Shown here piece after piece: positions 36,201 through 44,913 of a stretch of 64,000 nt of DNA. The first letter of the stretch is position 1. Every line of letters begins with the position of its first letter. The notes below the pieces were generated by a model. It saw only the letters and a program-made list of their open reading frames with translations. It did no database searches and was not told where the DNA came from. Made by a program: the position numbers and the translations under genes. Origin of the DNA: Modicisalibacter muralis (GTDB lineage: Bacteria; Pseudomonadota; Gammaproteobacteria; Pseudomonadales; Halomonadaceae); NCBI RefSeq assembly GCF_900102945.1, contig NZ_FNGI01000004.1:235655-299654 (forward strand). The letters run 5' to 3'.

Positions 36201-37133
36201 ATGGCCGCACCGATTCACGAGATAGCGACAGGCAGGGCCTCGGTCAGTCGGGCCTACCGGCAGCGGCTGTCCTGGGTGGCGGCGATCCTGCTGCATGTCG
36301 TTGCGCTGGGCGTGATGGGCGGCTGGCGGCTGGCGCCCGAAGCCACACCGCCGGTGCCGGTAAGCCTGGACGTGGTGCTGGCCCGCGTACCGTCGGTCGA
36401 AGCGCAAGCGGCGCTGGCGATCGCCGAGGCCAATCAGCGGGCATCCGGCCCCGAATCGACGGGGCGCGACGCCGCACCCGTCCCGCCCGAGCCGCAGCAA
36501 CCTTCGCCACCGCCCGAACCCTTGCCGAAACCCGCGCCGCAAGCGCCTAGCGAGCCCACGCCAGCGCCACAACCTGAAACGCCACCCGCGTCGGAGGCCC
36601 CCGAACCCGCGGCGCAACCCGATCCTGCCCCGGTGCCCGAGCCGGCTCCACCGCCTGAACCGGCACCCGAGCCGGCGCCGCCACCTTCGCCTCCCCAGGC
36701 GGCCGAGGCACCCAGCGGTCGGGCGCTGCTGGCCCAGGCTACTGCCAGCGTAAGCCAGCAGGGCTTCGATGCCTCGCTGGCCGGCGGCGGCATGGGCGAG
36801 GCCAGTCAATCGGCCGCGCAACGCGCCGCCGAGACGCGTTATATCGAGGCCTGGACGCAGCGCGTCGAGGCCTATGGCAACTTGCACTACCCGGCACCCG
36901 ATGCGCTGGATGGCCAGTTACGAATTCGCGTAATCATCGGCCGCGACGGTCAGTTACGCCTCGCGGAGGTGATACAATCTTCAGGACATCCCGAACTCGA
37001 CCGAGCCGCCCTCAAGACCGTGCGCGGCGCGGCGCCCTACCGGCCCTTCGACAGCGGCATGGGGGCGCGCGACAGCCTGGCCATCACGCGGGTCTGGCGC
37101 TTCGGGGAAGGCAATAATTTTGGCGTGCAATAG
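36201..37133 (+). CDS. tonB: TonB-family energy transducer
   Basis: 310 residues: an N-terminal membrane helix (LSWVAAILLHVVALGVMGGW), then a proline/glutamate/alanine-rich spacer at about residues 90-180 that can span the periplasm. The C-terminal TonB domain at about 220-305 contains YGNLHYPAPDALDGQLRIRV and GHPELDRAALKTVRGAAPY. It transmits proton-motive force to outer-membrane receptors; no exbBD are adjacent. The ATG at 36201 lies 10 bp after gshB; longer frames overlap gshB. Confidence 0.88.
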   Translation: MAAPIHEIATGRASVSRAYRQRLSWVAAILLHVVALGVMGGWRLAPEATPPVPVSLDVVLARVPSVEAQAALAIAEANQRASGPESTGRDAAPVPPEPQQPSPPPEPLPKPAPQAPSEPTPAPQPETPPASEAPEPAAQPDPAPVPEPAPPPEPAPEPAPPPSPPQAAEAPSGRALLAQATASVSQQGFDASLAGGGMGEASQSAAQRAAETRYIEAWTQRVEAYGNLHYPAPDALDGQLRIRVIIGRDGQLRLAEVIQSSGHPELDRAALKTVRGAAPYRPFDSGMGARDSLAITRVWRFGEGNNFGVQ

Positions 37134-37163
37134 GGGCGATGAACCCCGCCGCCGGGGAGGCTC

Positions 37164-37721
37164 ATGCAAAGCTTGCGAAATCACTTCCTGCTGGCGATGC
37201 CTCATCTCGAGGATCCCAATTTCGCCGGCAGCCTCAGTTATCTGTGCGACCATGATGACAATGGCACCATGGGGGTGATCGTCAATCGCCCACTGGATCT
37301 GACCCTGGACGCACTTCTCGAACAGCTCGAACTCGACGCCGATGAGTGCCCGACGCGCGACGCGCCAGTGTATTACGGTGGCCCGGTGCACCGCGACCGC
37401 GGTTTCATCCTGCATCGTGGCGACAGCCAACCCTGGGACTCCAGCCTCCAGGTCGCGCATAACGTTGCCCTGACCACCTCGATGGATATGCTTCAGGCGA
37501 TCGCCGCCGGCAAGGGGCCGGCGAATTTCCTGGTCTGCCTGGGCTGTTGCGGCTGGGAGGCCGGCCAGCTCGAGACGGAGCTCAAGGACAACACCTGGCT
37601 GACCGTCGAAGCCCAGGCCGGCATTCTGTTCGATCTGCCAGCGGAGCAGCGCCTGCACGGCGCCGCCGGCATTCTCGGCGTGGACCTGAACCTGCTTTCC
37701 AGCCAGGCCGGCCATAGTTGA
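37164..37721 (+). CDS. yqgE: UPF0301 family protein YqgE/AlgH
   Basis: The 185-residue protein begins LRNHFLLAMPHLEDPNFAGSL and continues HDDNGTMGVIVNRPLDLTL, VYYGGPVHRDRGFILH and LGCCGWEAGQLETEL, all signature blocks of UPF0301. The biochemical function remains unknown. It almost always precedes ruvX (yqgF), as here. Confidence 0.93.
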   Translation: MQSLRNHFLLAMPHLEDPNFAGSLSYLCDHDDNGTMGVIVNRPLDLTLDALLEQLELDADECPTRDAPVYYGGPVHRDRGFILHRGDSQPWDSSLQVAHNVALTTSMDMLQAIAAGKGPANFLVCLGCCGWEAGQLETELKDNTWLTVEAQAGILFDLPAEQRLHGAAGILGVDLNLLSSQAGHS

Positions 37722-37860
37722 ATTCATGCTAAAACGGCCTATGCTCGGCCATATTGCGTTGTTCCGGGACAAGAAATGCTCATTTACCAATTTGTAAACT
37801 TCGCTTCCTTGCCCCGGAACGCCTTATCTGGCCAGCGCTCGCCACGTTTTATCGATGAAT
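37721..37860. repeat. Palindromic intergenic repeat, copy 2
   Basis: Nested inverted repeats: outer AATTCATGCTAAAACG (37721-37736) with CGTTTTATCGATGAATT (37844-37860), middle GTTCCGGGACAAG (37761-37773) with CTTGCCCCGGAAC (37807-37819), inner TTTAC/GTAAA (37783-37798). The motifs TGCTCGGCCAT and ATGCTCATTTAC match copy 1 at 34157-34296. The element fills nearly the whole yqgE-ruvX gap. Confidence 0.75.
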
Positions 37861-37873
37861 TAATGGTGGGCGG

Positions 37874-38326
37874 ATGAAAAGCAACGAGGCTGGCCAGCGC
37901 CTGGTGCTGGCATTCGATTTCGGCAGCCGGCGTATCGGCGTGGCGGTAGGCAACGAGATGCTGGGTAGCGCCAGCGAGCTGGCGGCGTTACCGGCGCGCG
38001 ACGGCATCCCCGATTGGAGCGTGGTATCGCGGCTGGTCGAGGAGTGGCGCCCGGACCTGTTCGTGGTCGGCCTGCCGCTCAATATGGATGGCAGCGAATC
38101 GGCGATGAGTACCCGCGCGCGCAAGTTCGGCAAGCGCCTCTATGGGCGCTATGGCAAGCCCTGCGAGATGGTCGACGAGCGCGGCTCGACCGTGGCGGCC
38201 AAGGCCATCGCCCGCGAGACGGGTCATCGTGGCAACTACCGCGACGAGGGCGTCGACGGCCTGGCCGCACGGTTGATTCTGGAGGGCTACTTCGCGCGTC
38301 GGGTAGGCCCGCCGTCACACCCATGA
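37874..38326 (+). CDS. ruvX: Putative pre-16S rRNA nuclease / Holliday junction resolvase YqgF
   Basis: The 150-residue RNase H-like protein has the DFGSRRIGVAVGNEM nucleotide at residues ~15-28, VVGLPLNMDGSESAMS and the VDERGSTVAAK motif. YqgF processes the 5' end of 16S rRNA in E. coli. It is separated from yqgE by the palindromic repeat and faces a convergent membrane-protein gene 18 bp away. Confidence 0.94.
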   Translation: MKSNEAGQRLVLAFDFGSRRIGVAVGNEMLGSASELAALPARDGIPDWSVVSRLVEEWRPDLFVVGLPLNMDGSESAMSTRARKFGKRLYGRYGKPCEMVDERGSTVAAKAIARETGHRGNYRDEGVDGLAARLILEGYFARRVGPPSHP

Positions 38327-38344
38327 CACATGAAACCCCGTGCG

Positions 38345-38989
38345 CTAGTGCGCCAGGGTCGTGTCGCCGGCGTATTTCCTGGCGAAGTCGCCCACCGAAA
38401 TACAGGTGTATCGCTCGATGAAGAAGGCCAGCGTCGAGGGCCGGGTAAAACGCTCTTCGAAGCGCTCCTGGGTCTCCACGCCTCTGACCACGCTGGCAAG
38501 ATAGTGGTGATCGACCCGTGAAACATTGACGATCGCCTGCCGGTTGGCCTGTTGTTTCTCGACGACGAGTTCCTGGTGCTGCGCGAGCAATTCGCTGAGC
38601 ACCTTGCCACCCTCGATCTCGTCGGGTGAATTCCAGATATCCTGATCGCGGTCGCCATACTGGTACAGAATCGTGACCAGTAACGCGGAGTAGACGATGC
38701 CGATCAGCAGATACGTGATCTGGGCGGAGGACGGATGCGTGGTGAACAGGGCGACGGCCTGGAGCACGGCGGCGGCGGCCAGAAAATAGGAGAGCGGACG
38801 CCAGACACGTGGGCTCATGAAGCCCCGCTTGAGGATATACCCCCACAGGCCGACTACCGCCATGGCGCCCACGGCGAGCTGGATCACCACCATCATCGAG
38901 CCGCCACCCAACACCAGCGCGACAAGGCCCAACAGGAGAAGCAGGCTGTACAAAACCCCCAGCATGACAAACGCTCGATTCTGGTTCAT
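38345..38989 (-). CDS. Uncharacterised four-helix membrane protein
   Basis: 214 residues with about four hydrophobic helices at 8-30, 33-52, 65-84 and 90-108, followed by a ~100-residue cytoplasmic-type tail (DQDIWNSPDEIEGGKVLSELLAQHQELV, ending ARKYAGDTTLAH). I recognise no family. The tail is polar with a helical segment around VVEKQQANRQAIVNV. It stands alone between ruvX and pyrB. Confidence 0.7.
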   Translation of the reverse strand: MNQNRAFVMLGVLYSLLLLLGLVALVLGGGSMMVVIQLAVGAMAVVGLWGYILKRGFMSPRVWRPLSYFLAAAAVLQAVALFTTHPSSAQITYLLIGIVYSALLVTILYQYGDRDQDIWNSPDEIEGGKVLSELLAQHQELVVEKQQANRQAIVNVSRVDHHYLASVVRGVETQERFEERFTRPSTLAFFIERYTCISVGDFARKYAGDTTLAH

Positions 38990-39110
38990 TGGCGCTATGC
39001 CTCCTCAATGGTCGCCGTGCTCGGCAACATTTCTTGTTCTATATCACATTGAACCTTCTCACAATCCCCGCTGGCTAGCAGCCCATGCGATGGTCTATTG
39101 CCGCTGACAC

Positions 39111-40151
39111 TCAGCTCCCTTGGTACGGCGCGTCGTCCACGCCGATGGTCTTCGGCACGAACCAGCGCACGTCGCGCAGATCGCGCTCGATCAGTTCATC
39201 GACCTCGAGCAGCGTGGCGAAGATCGCCATGCGCAGCGGGATGCCGTTATCGGTCTGGCGGAAGATCGCCAGGCGCGAATCGCCGTTCAGGTCGACGCTG
39301 AGATCGTTAGCGCCCGGCCGGCTGTCGCGTGGCAACGGGTGCATGACCATGGTGGTCGGCGTGCAGTGCCGGTCGAGAAAGGCCCGGTTGACCGTGAATT
39401 CCTGGGATACCCCGGCGAAGCTCTCCGACATCTCGTCGGTGAAGCGCTCCTTCTGGATGCGCGTGGCGTAGACCACGTCGAGATCGCCGAAATCGCCGAG
39501 CAGGCTGTCGCGTTGCTCGACACGGTGCCCACGCGACTCCACCAGGTCGATCAACGCGCTGGGCATTTCCAGCCCCGGCGGCGAAACCAGGCTGATACGC
39601 AGCGGCGCGTAGAGCGACAGCAGCTTGATCAGCGAGTGCACGGTGCGGCCATACTTGAGATCGCCGGTCAGCAGCAGGTGCGCGCCGGCCAGCGACTTGC
39701 CGAGCCGCGTGAATTCCTTGTCGATGGTGTAGAGATCGAGCAGCGCCTGGCTGGGGTGTTCGCCGGGGCCGTCGCCGCCGTTGATCACCGGCACGTGAGT
39801 GGCCTCGGCGAACTGCGCGACCGAGCCCTGTTCCGGGTGGCGCATGACGATGGCATCGACGTAGCCGCTGACCACGCGGCTGGTGTCGTACAGCGACTCG
39901 CCCTTGGCCATCGAGGAAAAGGTGAAGCCGGTGGTGTCACAGACGCTGCCACCCAGCCGACAGAAGGCAGCATTGAAGCTGATGCGCGTGCGTGTGCTGG
40001 CTTCGAAGAACAGGTTGCCGAGCACCGCGCCTTCCAGCACGCGCGTCACCTTGCGGCGGCTGGCGATCGGCTCCATGCGGCTGGCGACCCGCAGCAGGTG
40101 GTCGACATAGTCCCGGGATAGCGAATCGACGGATAGCAGGTGGGAACTCAT
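39111..40151 (-). CDS. pyrB: Aspartate carbamoyltransferase catalytic subunit
   Basis: 346 residues with the carbamoyl-phosphate loop FFEASTRTRISF, the VDAIVMRHPEQGS segment, GDGPGEHPSQALLDLYTI and GDLKYGRTVHSLIKLL. It makes carbamoyl-aspartate in pyrimidine synthesis. I chose the ATG at 40151 (MSSHLLSVDSLSRDYV) with GAGG upstream over the frame extension to 40211. No pyrI, pyrR or pyrC is adjacent, unlike the Pseudomonas pyrR-pyrB-pyrC order. Confidence 0.93.
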   Translation of the reverse strand: MSSHLLSVDSLSRDYVDHLLRVASRMEPIASRRKVTRVLEGAVLGNLFFEASTRTRISFNAAFCRLGGSVCDTTGFTFSSMAKGESLYDTSRVVSGYVDAIVMRHPEQGSVAQFAEATHVPVINGGDGPGEHPSQALLDLYTIDKEFTRLGKSLAGAHLLLTGDLKYGRTVHSLIKLLSLYAPLRISLVSPPGLEMPSALIDLVESRGHRVEQRDSLLGDFGDLDVVYATRIQKERFTDEMSESFAGVSQEFTVNRAFLDRHCTPTTMVMHPLPRDSRPGANDLSVDLNGDSRLAIFRQTDNGIPLRMAIFATLLEVDELIERDLRDVRWFVPKTIGVDDAPYQGS

Positions 40152-40347
40152 GGAAAGGCCTCGCGCAGTGAGCATGCGCAATAGTGTACTCATCAACGCC
40201 GGGCGCTTCATGCGTTTATGGCGTCGCGTTTCATGAAGTCGCTACGCTTGTTGGTCGGGCTGGGCCTGCCTATCTTCTAAGAGCTTCCGGCGCCTACCGG
40301 AGAGCGGTGCCGTTCTTCACCCAGTGCAACCACAGGAGTGACCGCAC

Positions 40348-41202
40348 ATGGCCGATCAGAAGCAACCCCCTCAGGAGCAGAGCAAGCAACCCGGCGACGA
40401 GCATGCCATGCGTCCGGAACCGGAATTCATCCGCGACGGCTATCGCGGCACCGGCAAGCTCGCGGACAAGGTGGCGATCATCACCGGCGGCGACAGCGGC
40501 ATCGGCCGCGCCATAGCGCTGCATTACGCCCGCGAAGGCGCGGACAGCGTGCTCGTCTATCTCGACGAGAAACGCGACGCCGAGGATACCCGCGCGCTGG
40601 TCGAGGCCGAAGGCCGGCGCTGCCTGTTGCTCGAGGGCGATGTCGGCGAGCCGGCGTTCTGCCGCGAGGTCGTCGACAGGACGCTGGAAGCCTTCGGCAA
40701 GCTCAACATCCTGGTCAACAATGCTGCCGAGCAGCACGACTGGGACGACGTCACGCAGATTCCCGACGACCAGCTCCTGCGCACCTTTCAAGTCAATATC
40801 TTCAGCCATTTCTATATGGCCAAGGCGGCGTTGCCGCACATGAACGCGGGCGACACCATCATTGCCACCTCGTCGATCAACGCCTTCAAGGGCAACAAGA
40901 CACTGATCGACTACACCGCAACGAAAGGCGCCATCCAGGGCCTGGTGCGCTCGCTGGCGGTGTCGCTGGTCGGCCGCGGCATTCGCGTCAACGCCGTGGC
41001 TCCCGGGCCGGTGTGGACGCCGCTGATCCCGGCCAGCTTCTCCGAGGAGAAGGTCGAGTCGTTCGGCAGCCAGGTGCCCATGGACCGCGCCGGTCAGCCC
41101 AGCGAGATGGGCCCGGCCTACGTCTACCTGGCCAGTGAGGAGTCCTCCTACATGACCGGCCAGACGCTGCATCTCAATGGCGGCGTGGTGCTCAACACCT
41201 GA
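40348..41202 (+). CDS. SDR-family oxidoreductase (YghA-like)
   Basis: 284 residues: a polar N-terminal tail (QKQPPQEQSKQPGDEHAMRPEPE), then a Rossmann fold with ITGGDSGIGRAIALHYA, NNAAEQ and the catalytic Ser and YxxxK (SSINAF...DYTATKGA). The N-terminal extension is typical of the YghA/YhxD group. Substrate unknown; stress-linked aldehyde or sugar reduction is common in this group. CAGGAGTG precedes the ATG. The gene converges with the MocR regulator with only 3 bp between stops. Confidence 0.87.
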   Translation: MADQKQPPQEQSKQPGDEHAMRPEPEFIRDGYRGTGKLADKVAIITGGDSGIGRAIALHYAREGADSVLVYLDEKRDAEDTRALVEAEGRRCLLLEGDVGEPAFCREVVDRTLEAFGKLNILVNNAAEQHDWDDVTQIPDDQLLRTFQVNIFSHFYMAKAALPHMNAGDTIIATSSINAFKGNKTLIDYTATKGAIQGLVRSLAVSLVGRGIRVNAVAPGPVWTPLIPASFSEEKVESFGSQVPMDRAGQPSEMGPAYVYLASEESSYMTGQTLHLNGGVVLNT

Positions 41203-41205
41203 TAG

Positions 41206-42702
41206 TCAGGCATCGAACAACGGCAGCAACCACCCGCGCAGCAGCGCGCCGGCACGCCGGATCTCGTCATCCGTGGCGCCGGCATAGCCCAGTACCAGCC
41301 CCGCCGTAGCGGGCTCGCCAAGATAATGACGACTCAACGGTCGCAGCGTCATGCCGTGCTGCGCCCCTTTTTTCATCAGCGCCTGCTCGTCGATGCCCGG
41401 CGGCAAGCGGGCGAGCAGGTGCATGCCCGACTCCCCCGGCGAGAGCGCGAGCCCACGCGCCACCGCCGGGGCCAGCGTTTCGCGCAGCAAGGCCTGACGG
41501 CGGCGGTAGACTTCGCGCATGCGCTTGACGTGACGCGCGAAGTGTCCCGTGGCGATGAACTCCGCCAACGCCGCTTGAATGGGATAGTGGCCCTCGCGGT
41601 AGAGGCGCGCCTGAACGCGGCGGAATGGCTCGACCAGCGAGTTCGGCAGGATCAGGTAGCCAAGACGCAGCCCCGGATACAGCGACTTGCTGAAGGTGCC
41701 GACATACAGCACGCGCTGGCTGTCGGCGAGGCCCTGTAGCGAGGCGATCGGCTGGGCCCGGTAACGAAACTCGCTGTCGTAGTCGTCCTCGATGATCCAG
41801 GCCGCATGGCGCTCCGCCAGGGCCAGCAGCTCCAGGCGCCGCTCCAGGCTCAGCGTTACGCCGCAGGGGTATTGATGCGATGGGGTCACGTAGATCAGAC
41901 GCGGCGCACGGTCGCGGGGTGCGCGTGACGGATCGAGGCCCTGAGCGTCGACCGGCACCGGCGCCACGTCCAGCTCGGCAGCCGCCAGCGCGGCCTGGGC
42001 GCCGACGTAGCCAGGCTCTTCCATCCAGGCGCGGTCGCCGCTGTCGGCTAGCAGTCGAGCAATCGATTCGAAGGCCTGTTGGGCGCCATTGACCACCAGT
42101 ACTTGCCTTGGCGAGCAGTCGACCGAGCGCGACAGCCTGACGTAATGGCAGATGGCTTCGCGCAGTTCCTCGACGCCGCCTTGTGCCTGGTAGTCGAGCC
42201 ATTCCATGGGCGCCTCGCGCAGATGACGCTGAATCAGGCGTCGCCAGGCCACGCGAGGGAATAGCTCGAGCGCCGGCACACCCGGCGCGAAGGCTCCCGA
42301 CGCGCTGTCGGGCAGGCGGCAGCTCGCGAGCGTGCGCTCGCCACGCGATGACAGCACCGCCGGCTGAGTGGGCAAGGTCTCGCTCAGGCTGGCGAGGTGC
42401 GCGAGTTCGGCGACGAAGGTGCCGGCGCCGTGGCGAGTCTCGAGAAATCCTTCGGCGACCAGCCGGTCGATGGCGCCGAGTACGGTGTTGCGGCCCAGCC
42501 CGAGCTGGCGCGCTAGCCATCGCGAGGAAGGCAGGCGGCTACCGCCCGGCAGCCGGCCCTGCTGTACCCAGCGGCGCAGCGCGGCGTAAAGCCGACGTTG
42601 CAGGGTGCCGGCGGCCGGGGTCGCCAGTTCGATGGCCAGCGCCTCGCCGATCCAGTCGGGTTGCGGGTGCTGGTCGACGAGTGGTTCTTTCAAATTGCGC
42701 AT
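41206..42702 (-). CDS. MocR-family transcriptional regulator (GntR HTH + aminotransferase domain)
   Basis: 498 residues: a GntR-type winged helix at about 28-95 (LYAALRRWVQQGRLPGGSRLPSSRWLARQLGLGRNTV). A fold-type I PLP aminotransferase domain follows, with the Schiff-base lysine in YVGTFSKSLYPGLRLGYL. Such regulators sense PLP or amines and usually control a divergent neighbour, here the GNAT gene at 42772. The effector cannot be inferred. Confidence 0.9.
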   Translation of the reverse strand: MRNLKEPLVDQHPQPDWIGEALAIELATPAAGTLQRRLYAALRRWVQQGRLPGGSRLPSSRWLARQLGLGRNTVLGAIDRLVAEGFLETRHGAGTFVAELAHLASLSETLPTQPAVLSSRGERTLASCRLPDSASGAFAPGVPALELFPRVAWRRLIQRHLREAPMEWLDYQAQGGVEELREAICHYVRLSRSVDCSPRQVLVVNGAQQAFESIARLLADSGDRAWMEEPGYVGAQAALAAAELDVAPVPVDAQGLDPSRAPRDRAPRLIYVTPSHQYPCGVTLSLERRLELLALAERHAAWIIEDDYDSEFRYRAQPIASLQGLADSQRVLYVGTFSKSLYPGLRLGYLILPNSLVEPFRRVQARLYREGHYPIQAALAEFIATGHFARHVKRMREVYRRRQALLRETLAPAVARGLALSPGESGMHLLARLPPGIDEQALMKKGAQHGMTLRPLSRHYLGEPATAGLVLGYAGATDDEIRRAGALLRGWLLPLFDA

Positions 42703-42771
42703 GATTGGCTCTAACCATGGGGCCAGTGTTGTTCTAGCCTACTCGTGAAACGTCCATCATGGGAGCCGGTC

Positions 42772-43485
42772 ATGACGACATCACGAGTCCTTGAATTTCC
42801 CGCGCCAGTTGGTGCCGCCGTGCCGGATTGGCAAGGCGCCGAACTGCCCGAGCGGCGTGTGCTCGAAGGGCGGCTGTGTCGTGTCGAGCCGCTGTCAGCC
42901 GAGCGCCATGGCGACGACTTATGGGCGGCCATGAACCTAGCCGACGCCGAACACAACTGGACCTATCTATCGTATGGGCCATTCGCTGACGCATCAGCGT
43001 ATCGGGCCTGGCTGGCGGAGATGGCGTCACGCGAGGATCCGCTATTTTTCGCGATCGTCGATAGGACAACGGCGCGTGCGGTCGGCGTGGCGAGTTTTCT
43101 GCGCATCGACGCTGGCGCCGGCACCATCGAGGTCGGCCACATCAACTTCTCGCCGTTGTTGCAGCGCCGCTCCGCCGCCAGCGAGGCGATGTTTTTGATG
43201 ATGCGCTATGCCTTCGCGCTGGGCTATCGGCGCTACGAGTGGAAGTGCGATGCGCTCAACCAACCATCGCGCCGGGCCGCAGCACGGCTGGGGTTCACCT
43301 TCGAGGGCATGTTTCGCCAGGCCACGGTGGTCAAGGGGCGCAACCGCGACACTGCCTGGTTTTCGATCATCGATAGCGAATGGCCGGCGCTGGAAAAGGC
43401 TTTCGAGATCTGGTTGGCGGCCGATAACTTCGACGCCGAAGGCCATCAATACGTGACTCTGGGATCGCTGACATCCCCTGCCTGA
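42772..43485 (+). CDS. GNAT-family N-acetyltransferase (RimJ/RimL-like)
   Basis: 237 residues with the GNAT_3 pattern: GRLCRVEPLSAERHGDDLW, GTIEVGHINFSPLLQRRSAASEAMFLMM and YEWKCDALNQPSRRAAARLGFTFEG. It acetylates a small molecule or protein N-terminus, target unknown. GGGAG stands before the ATG at 42772. Divergent from the MocR regulator, which is its likely controller. Confidence 0.83.
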   Translation: MTTSRVLEFPAPVGAAVPDWQGAELPERRVLEGRLCRVEPLSAERHGDDLWAAMNLADAEHNWTYLSYGPFADASAYRAWLAEMASREDPLFFAIVDRTTARAVGVASFLRIDAGAGTIEVGHINFSPLLQRRSAASEAMFLMMRYAFALGYRRYEWKCDALNQPSRRAAARLGFTFEGMFRQATVVKGRNRDTAWFSIIDSEWPALEKAFEIWLAADNFDAEGHQYVTLGSLTSPA

Positions 43486-43498
43486 CCGGGAGCTTATG

Positions 43499-43945
43499 AT
43501 GCATATCCGACACGCAACAACGGACGATCTGGACGCCTTGGTGTCGCTACTCGAAGGCTATCGCCAGTTCTATCGTCAGCCGCGCGACGCCGAGCGGGCG
43601 CGCGCATTCCTCGAAGCACGCTTCGCGCGGGAGGATTCACTGATTCTGCTGGCGGTCGACGAACGCGACCGGCCGTTCGGCTTCACGCAACTGTTCCCGA
43701 CATTGAATACGGTTCGGCTGACGTCGCGCTGGGTGCTCAACGATCTGTTCGTCGACCCCGAAGCGCGCCGCCAGGGGGCGGGCAAGGCACTGCTCGAAGC
43801 CGCTCGCGCGCACTGCGAGGCAGTCGGCGTCGGCGAGATGCGACTCGCTACCCAAGTGGATAACCGCGCCGCCAAGACGCTCTACGAATCGCTTGGCTGG
43901 CAGCGGGTCGCTGGCTTCGATCACTACACGCTGGTATTGACGTAG
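43499..43945 (+). CDS. GNAT-family N-acetyltransferase
   Basis: 148 residues: HIRHATTDDLDALVSLLEGYRQFY at the start, the acetyl-CoA loop VDPEARRQGAGKALLEAARAH and NRAAKTLYESLGWQ. Two ATGs lie at 43496 and 43499; GGGAG is three and six bases upstream respectively, so the second is preferred. It is 13 bp after the preceding GNAT gene and probably in its operon. Confidence 0.85.
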   Translation: MHIRHATTDDLDALVSLLEGYRQFYRQPRDAERARAFLEARFAREDSLILLAVDERDRPFGFTQLFPTLNTVRLTSRWVLNDLFVDPEARRQGAGKALLEAARAHCEAVGVGEMRLATQVDNRAAKTLYESLGWQRVAGFDHYTLVLT

Positions 43946-43955
43946 CGGGGTTCGT

Positions 43956-44807
43956 TCAGCGCTCGTCGCTCGATGGCAGGCGGCCACCGATCTGGGTGGT
44001 GATCTCGCGCGCGGCGCGACCGACCAGGCCACCGAGTTCGGCCAAACGCGATTCGGGAATACGCGCCACCGGACCGGACACCGAGATCGCTCCCAGCGGG
44101 TTGCCATGCTGGTCGTGAATCGAGGCGGCCACGCAGTTGAGGCCGATGGCGTGCTCCTCGCGATCGCAGGCATAGCCCTGGCGGCGAATCTCGGCCATGC
44201 TTTCACGCAGTCGTGCCGGCGTGTCGATGGTATTTTCGGTGACCCGGTTCAGGCCCCGCGCCTGGAGAATGCGCTCGACCTCCCTGTCCGGCAGCCACGC
44301 CAGCAGGGCCTTGCCCACCCCCGAGGCATGCAGCGGCGCGCGCGACCCCAGGCGGGTGATCATGCGCATCATCTGCGGCGATTCGCTCTGTGCCAGGAAT
44401 ACCGCCATGCCGTCGTCGCGAATACCGAGATTGGCGGTTTCTCCACTCTCCAGCGTCAACTGACGCAGGAAGGGCCGCGCGGTGGCGACGAAATCGCGCG
44501 CCTCCAGAAAGGTATTGCCGATCTGGAAGGTCTTGACGCCGATCTTCCATAGGCCGAGATCGGCATCCTGGGTGATGAAGCCCTGCTTGTGCAGCGCCTG
44601 CAGCAGCCGGTGAGTGGTCGATGGCGCCAGACCGACGATCTGGGCGATATCCGACAGGCCAAGGCCGGTCGGCGTCGCCGCCAGACCTTCGAGAATATTC
44701 AGCCCACGCACCAACGATTGGCTGTGGCCGCCGTTGCTCTTGCCGGAGCCCGCCGGGCGGCCGACCGGCTTGCGTTTGGTTTCTGCCACGCCCATTTCTC
44801 CACTCAC
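43956..44807 (-). CDS. IclR-family transcriptional regulator (AllR-like candidate)
   Basis: 283 residues: a basic N-terminus (KRKPVGRPAGSGKSNGG), a winged helix at about 30-90 (GLNILEGLAATPTGLGLSDIAQIVGLAPSTTHRLLQAL), then the IclR effector domain (HASGVGKALLAWLPDREVERIL, GYACDREEHAIGLNCVAASI). In E. coli the IclR-type AllR represses allantoin and glyoxylate genes and responds to glyoxylate. Position beside uraD makes the same role likely here. The GTG start at 44807 has GGGGGA upstream; an ATG four codons in is possible. Confidence 0.87.
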   Translation of the reverse strand: MSGEMGVAETKRKPVGRPAGSGKSNGGHSQSLVRGLNILEGLAATPTGLGLSDIAQIVGLAPSTTHRLLQALHKQGFITQDADLGLWKIGVKTFQIGNTFLEARDFVATARPFLRQLTLESGETANLGIRDDGMAVFLAQSESPQMMRMITRLGSRAPLHASGVGKALLAWLPDREVERILQARGLNRVTENTIDTPARLRESMAEIRRQGYACDREEHAIGLNCVAASIHDQHGNPLGAISVSGPVARIPESRLAELGGLVGRAAREITTQIGGRLPSSDER

Positions 44808-44858
44808 GCGAGTTCCCCCATTGATTTAACCAACAGCATACACACCTGCCCGCCATCA

Positions 44859-44873
44859 CGGAATCGGCTTCCA
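44859..44873. promoter_or_regulatory. Degenerate TGGAAA-N3-TTTCCA-like site before the IclR gene
   Basis: CGGAATCGGCTTCCA matches 9 of the 12 defined positions of the palindrome found at the NCS2, yfcC/rpiR and gcl promoters. It is about 52 bp upstream of the iclR start and could be an autoregulatory site; chance resemblance is not excluded. Confidence 0.35.
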
Positions 44874-44913
44874 TTTTAATTGCGCGCTGGCGGTATGTCA
44901 GGCTGGACGGCGG

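Noticed and set aside
36460..36720. Apparent short tandem repeats, considered as a CRISPR or minisatellite
   Set aside because: They are codon-level repeats of the Pro/Glu/Ala spacer of TonB, in frame, with no fixed repeat-spacer structure. No CRISPR array was seen anywhere in the window.
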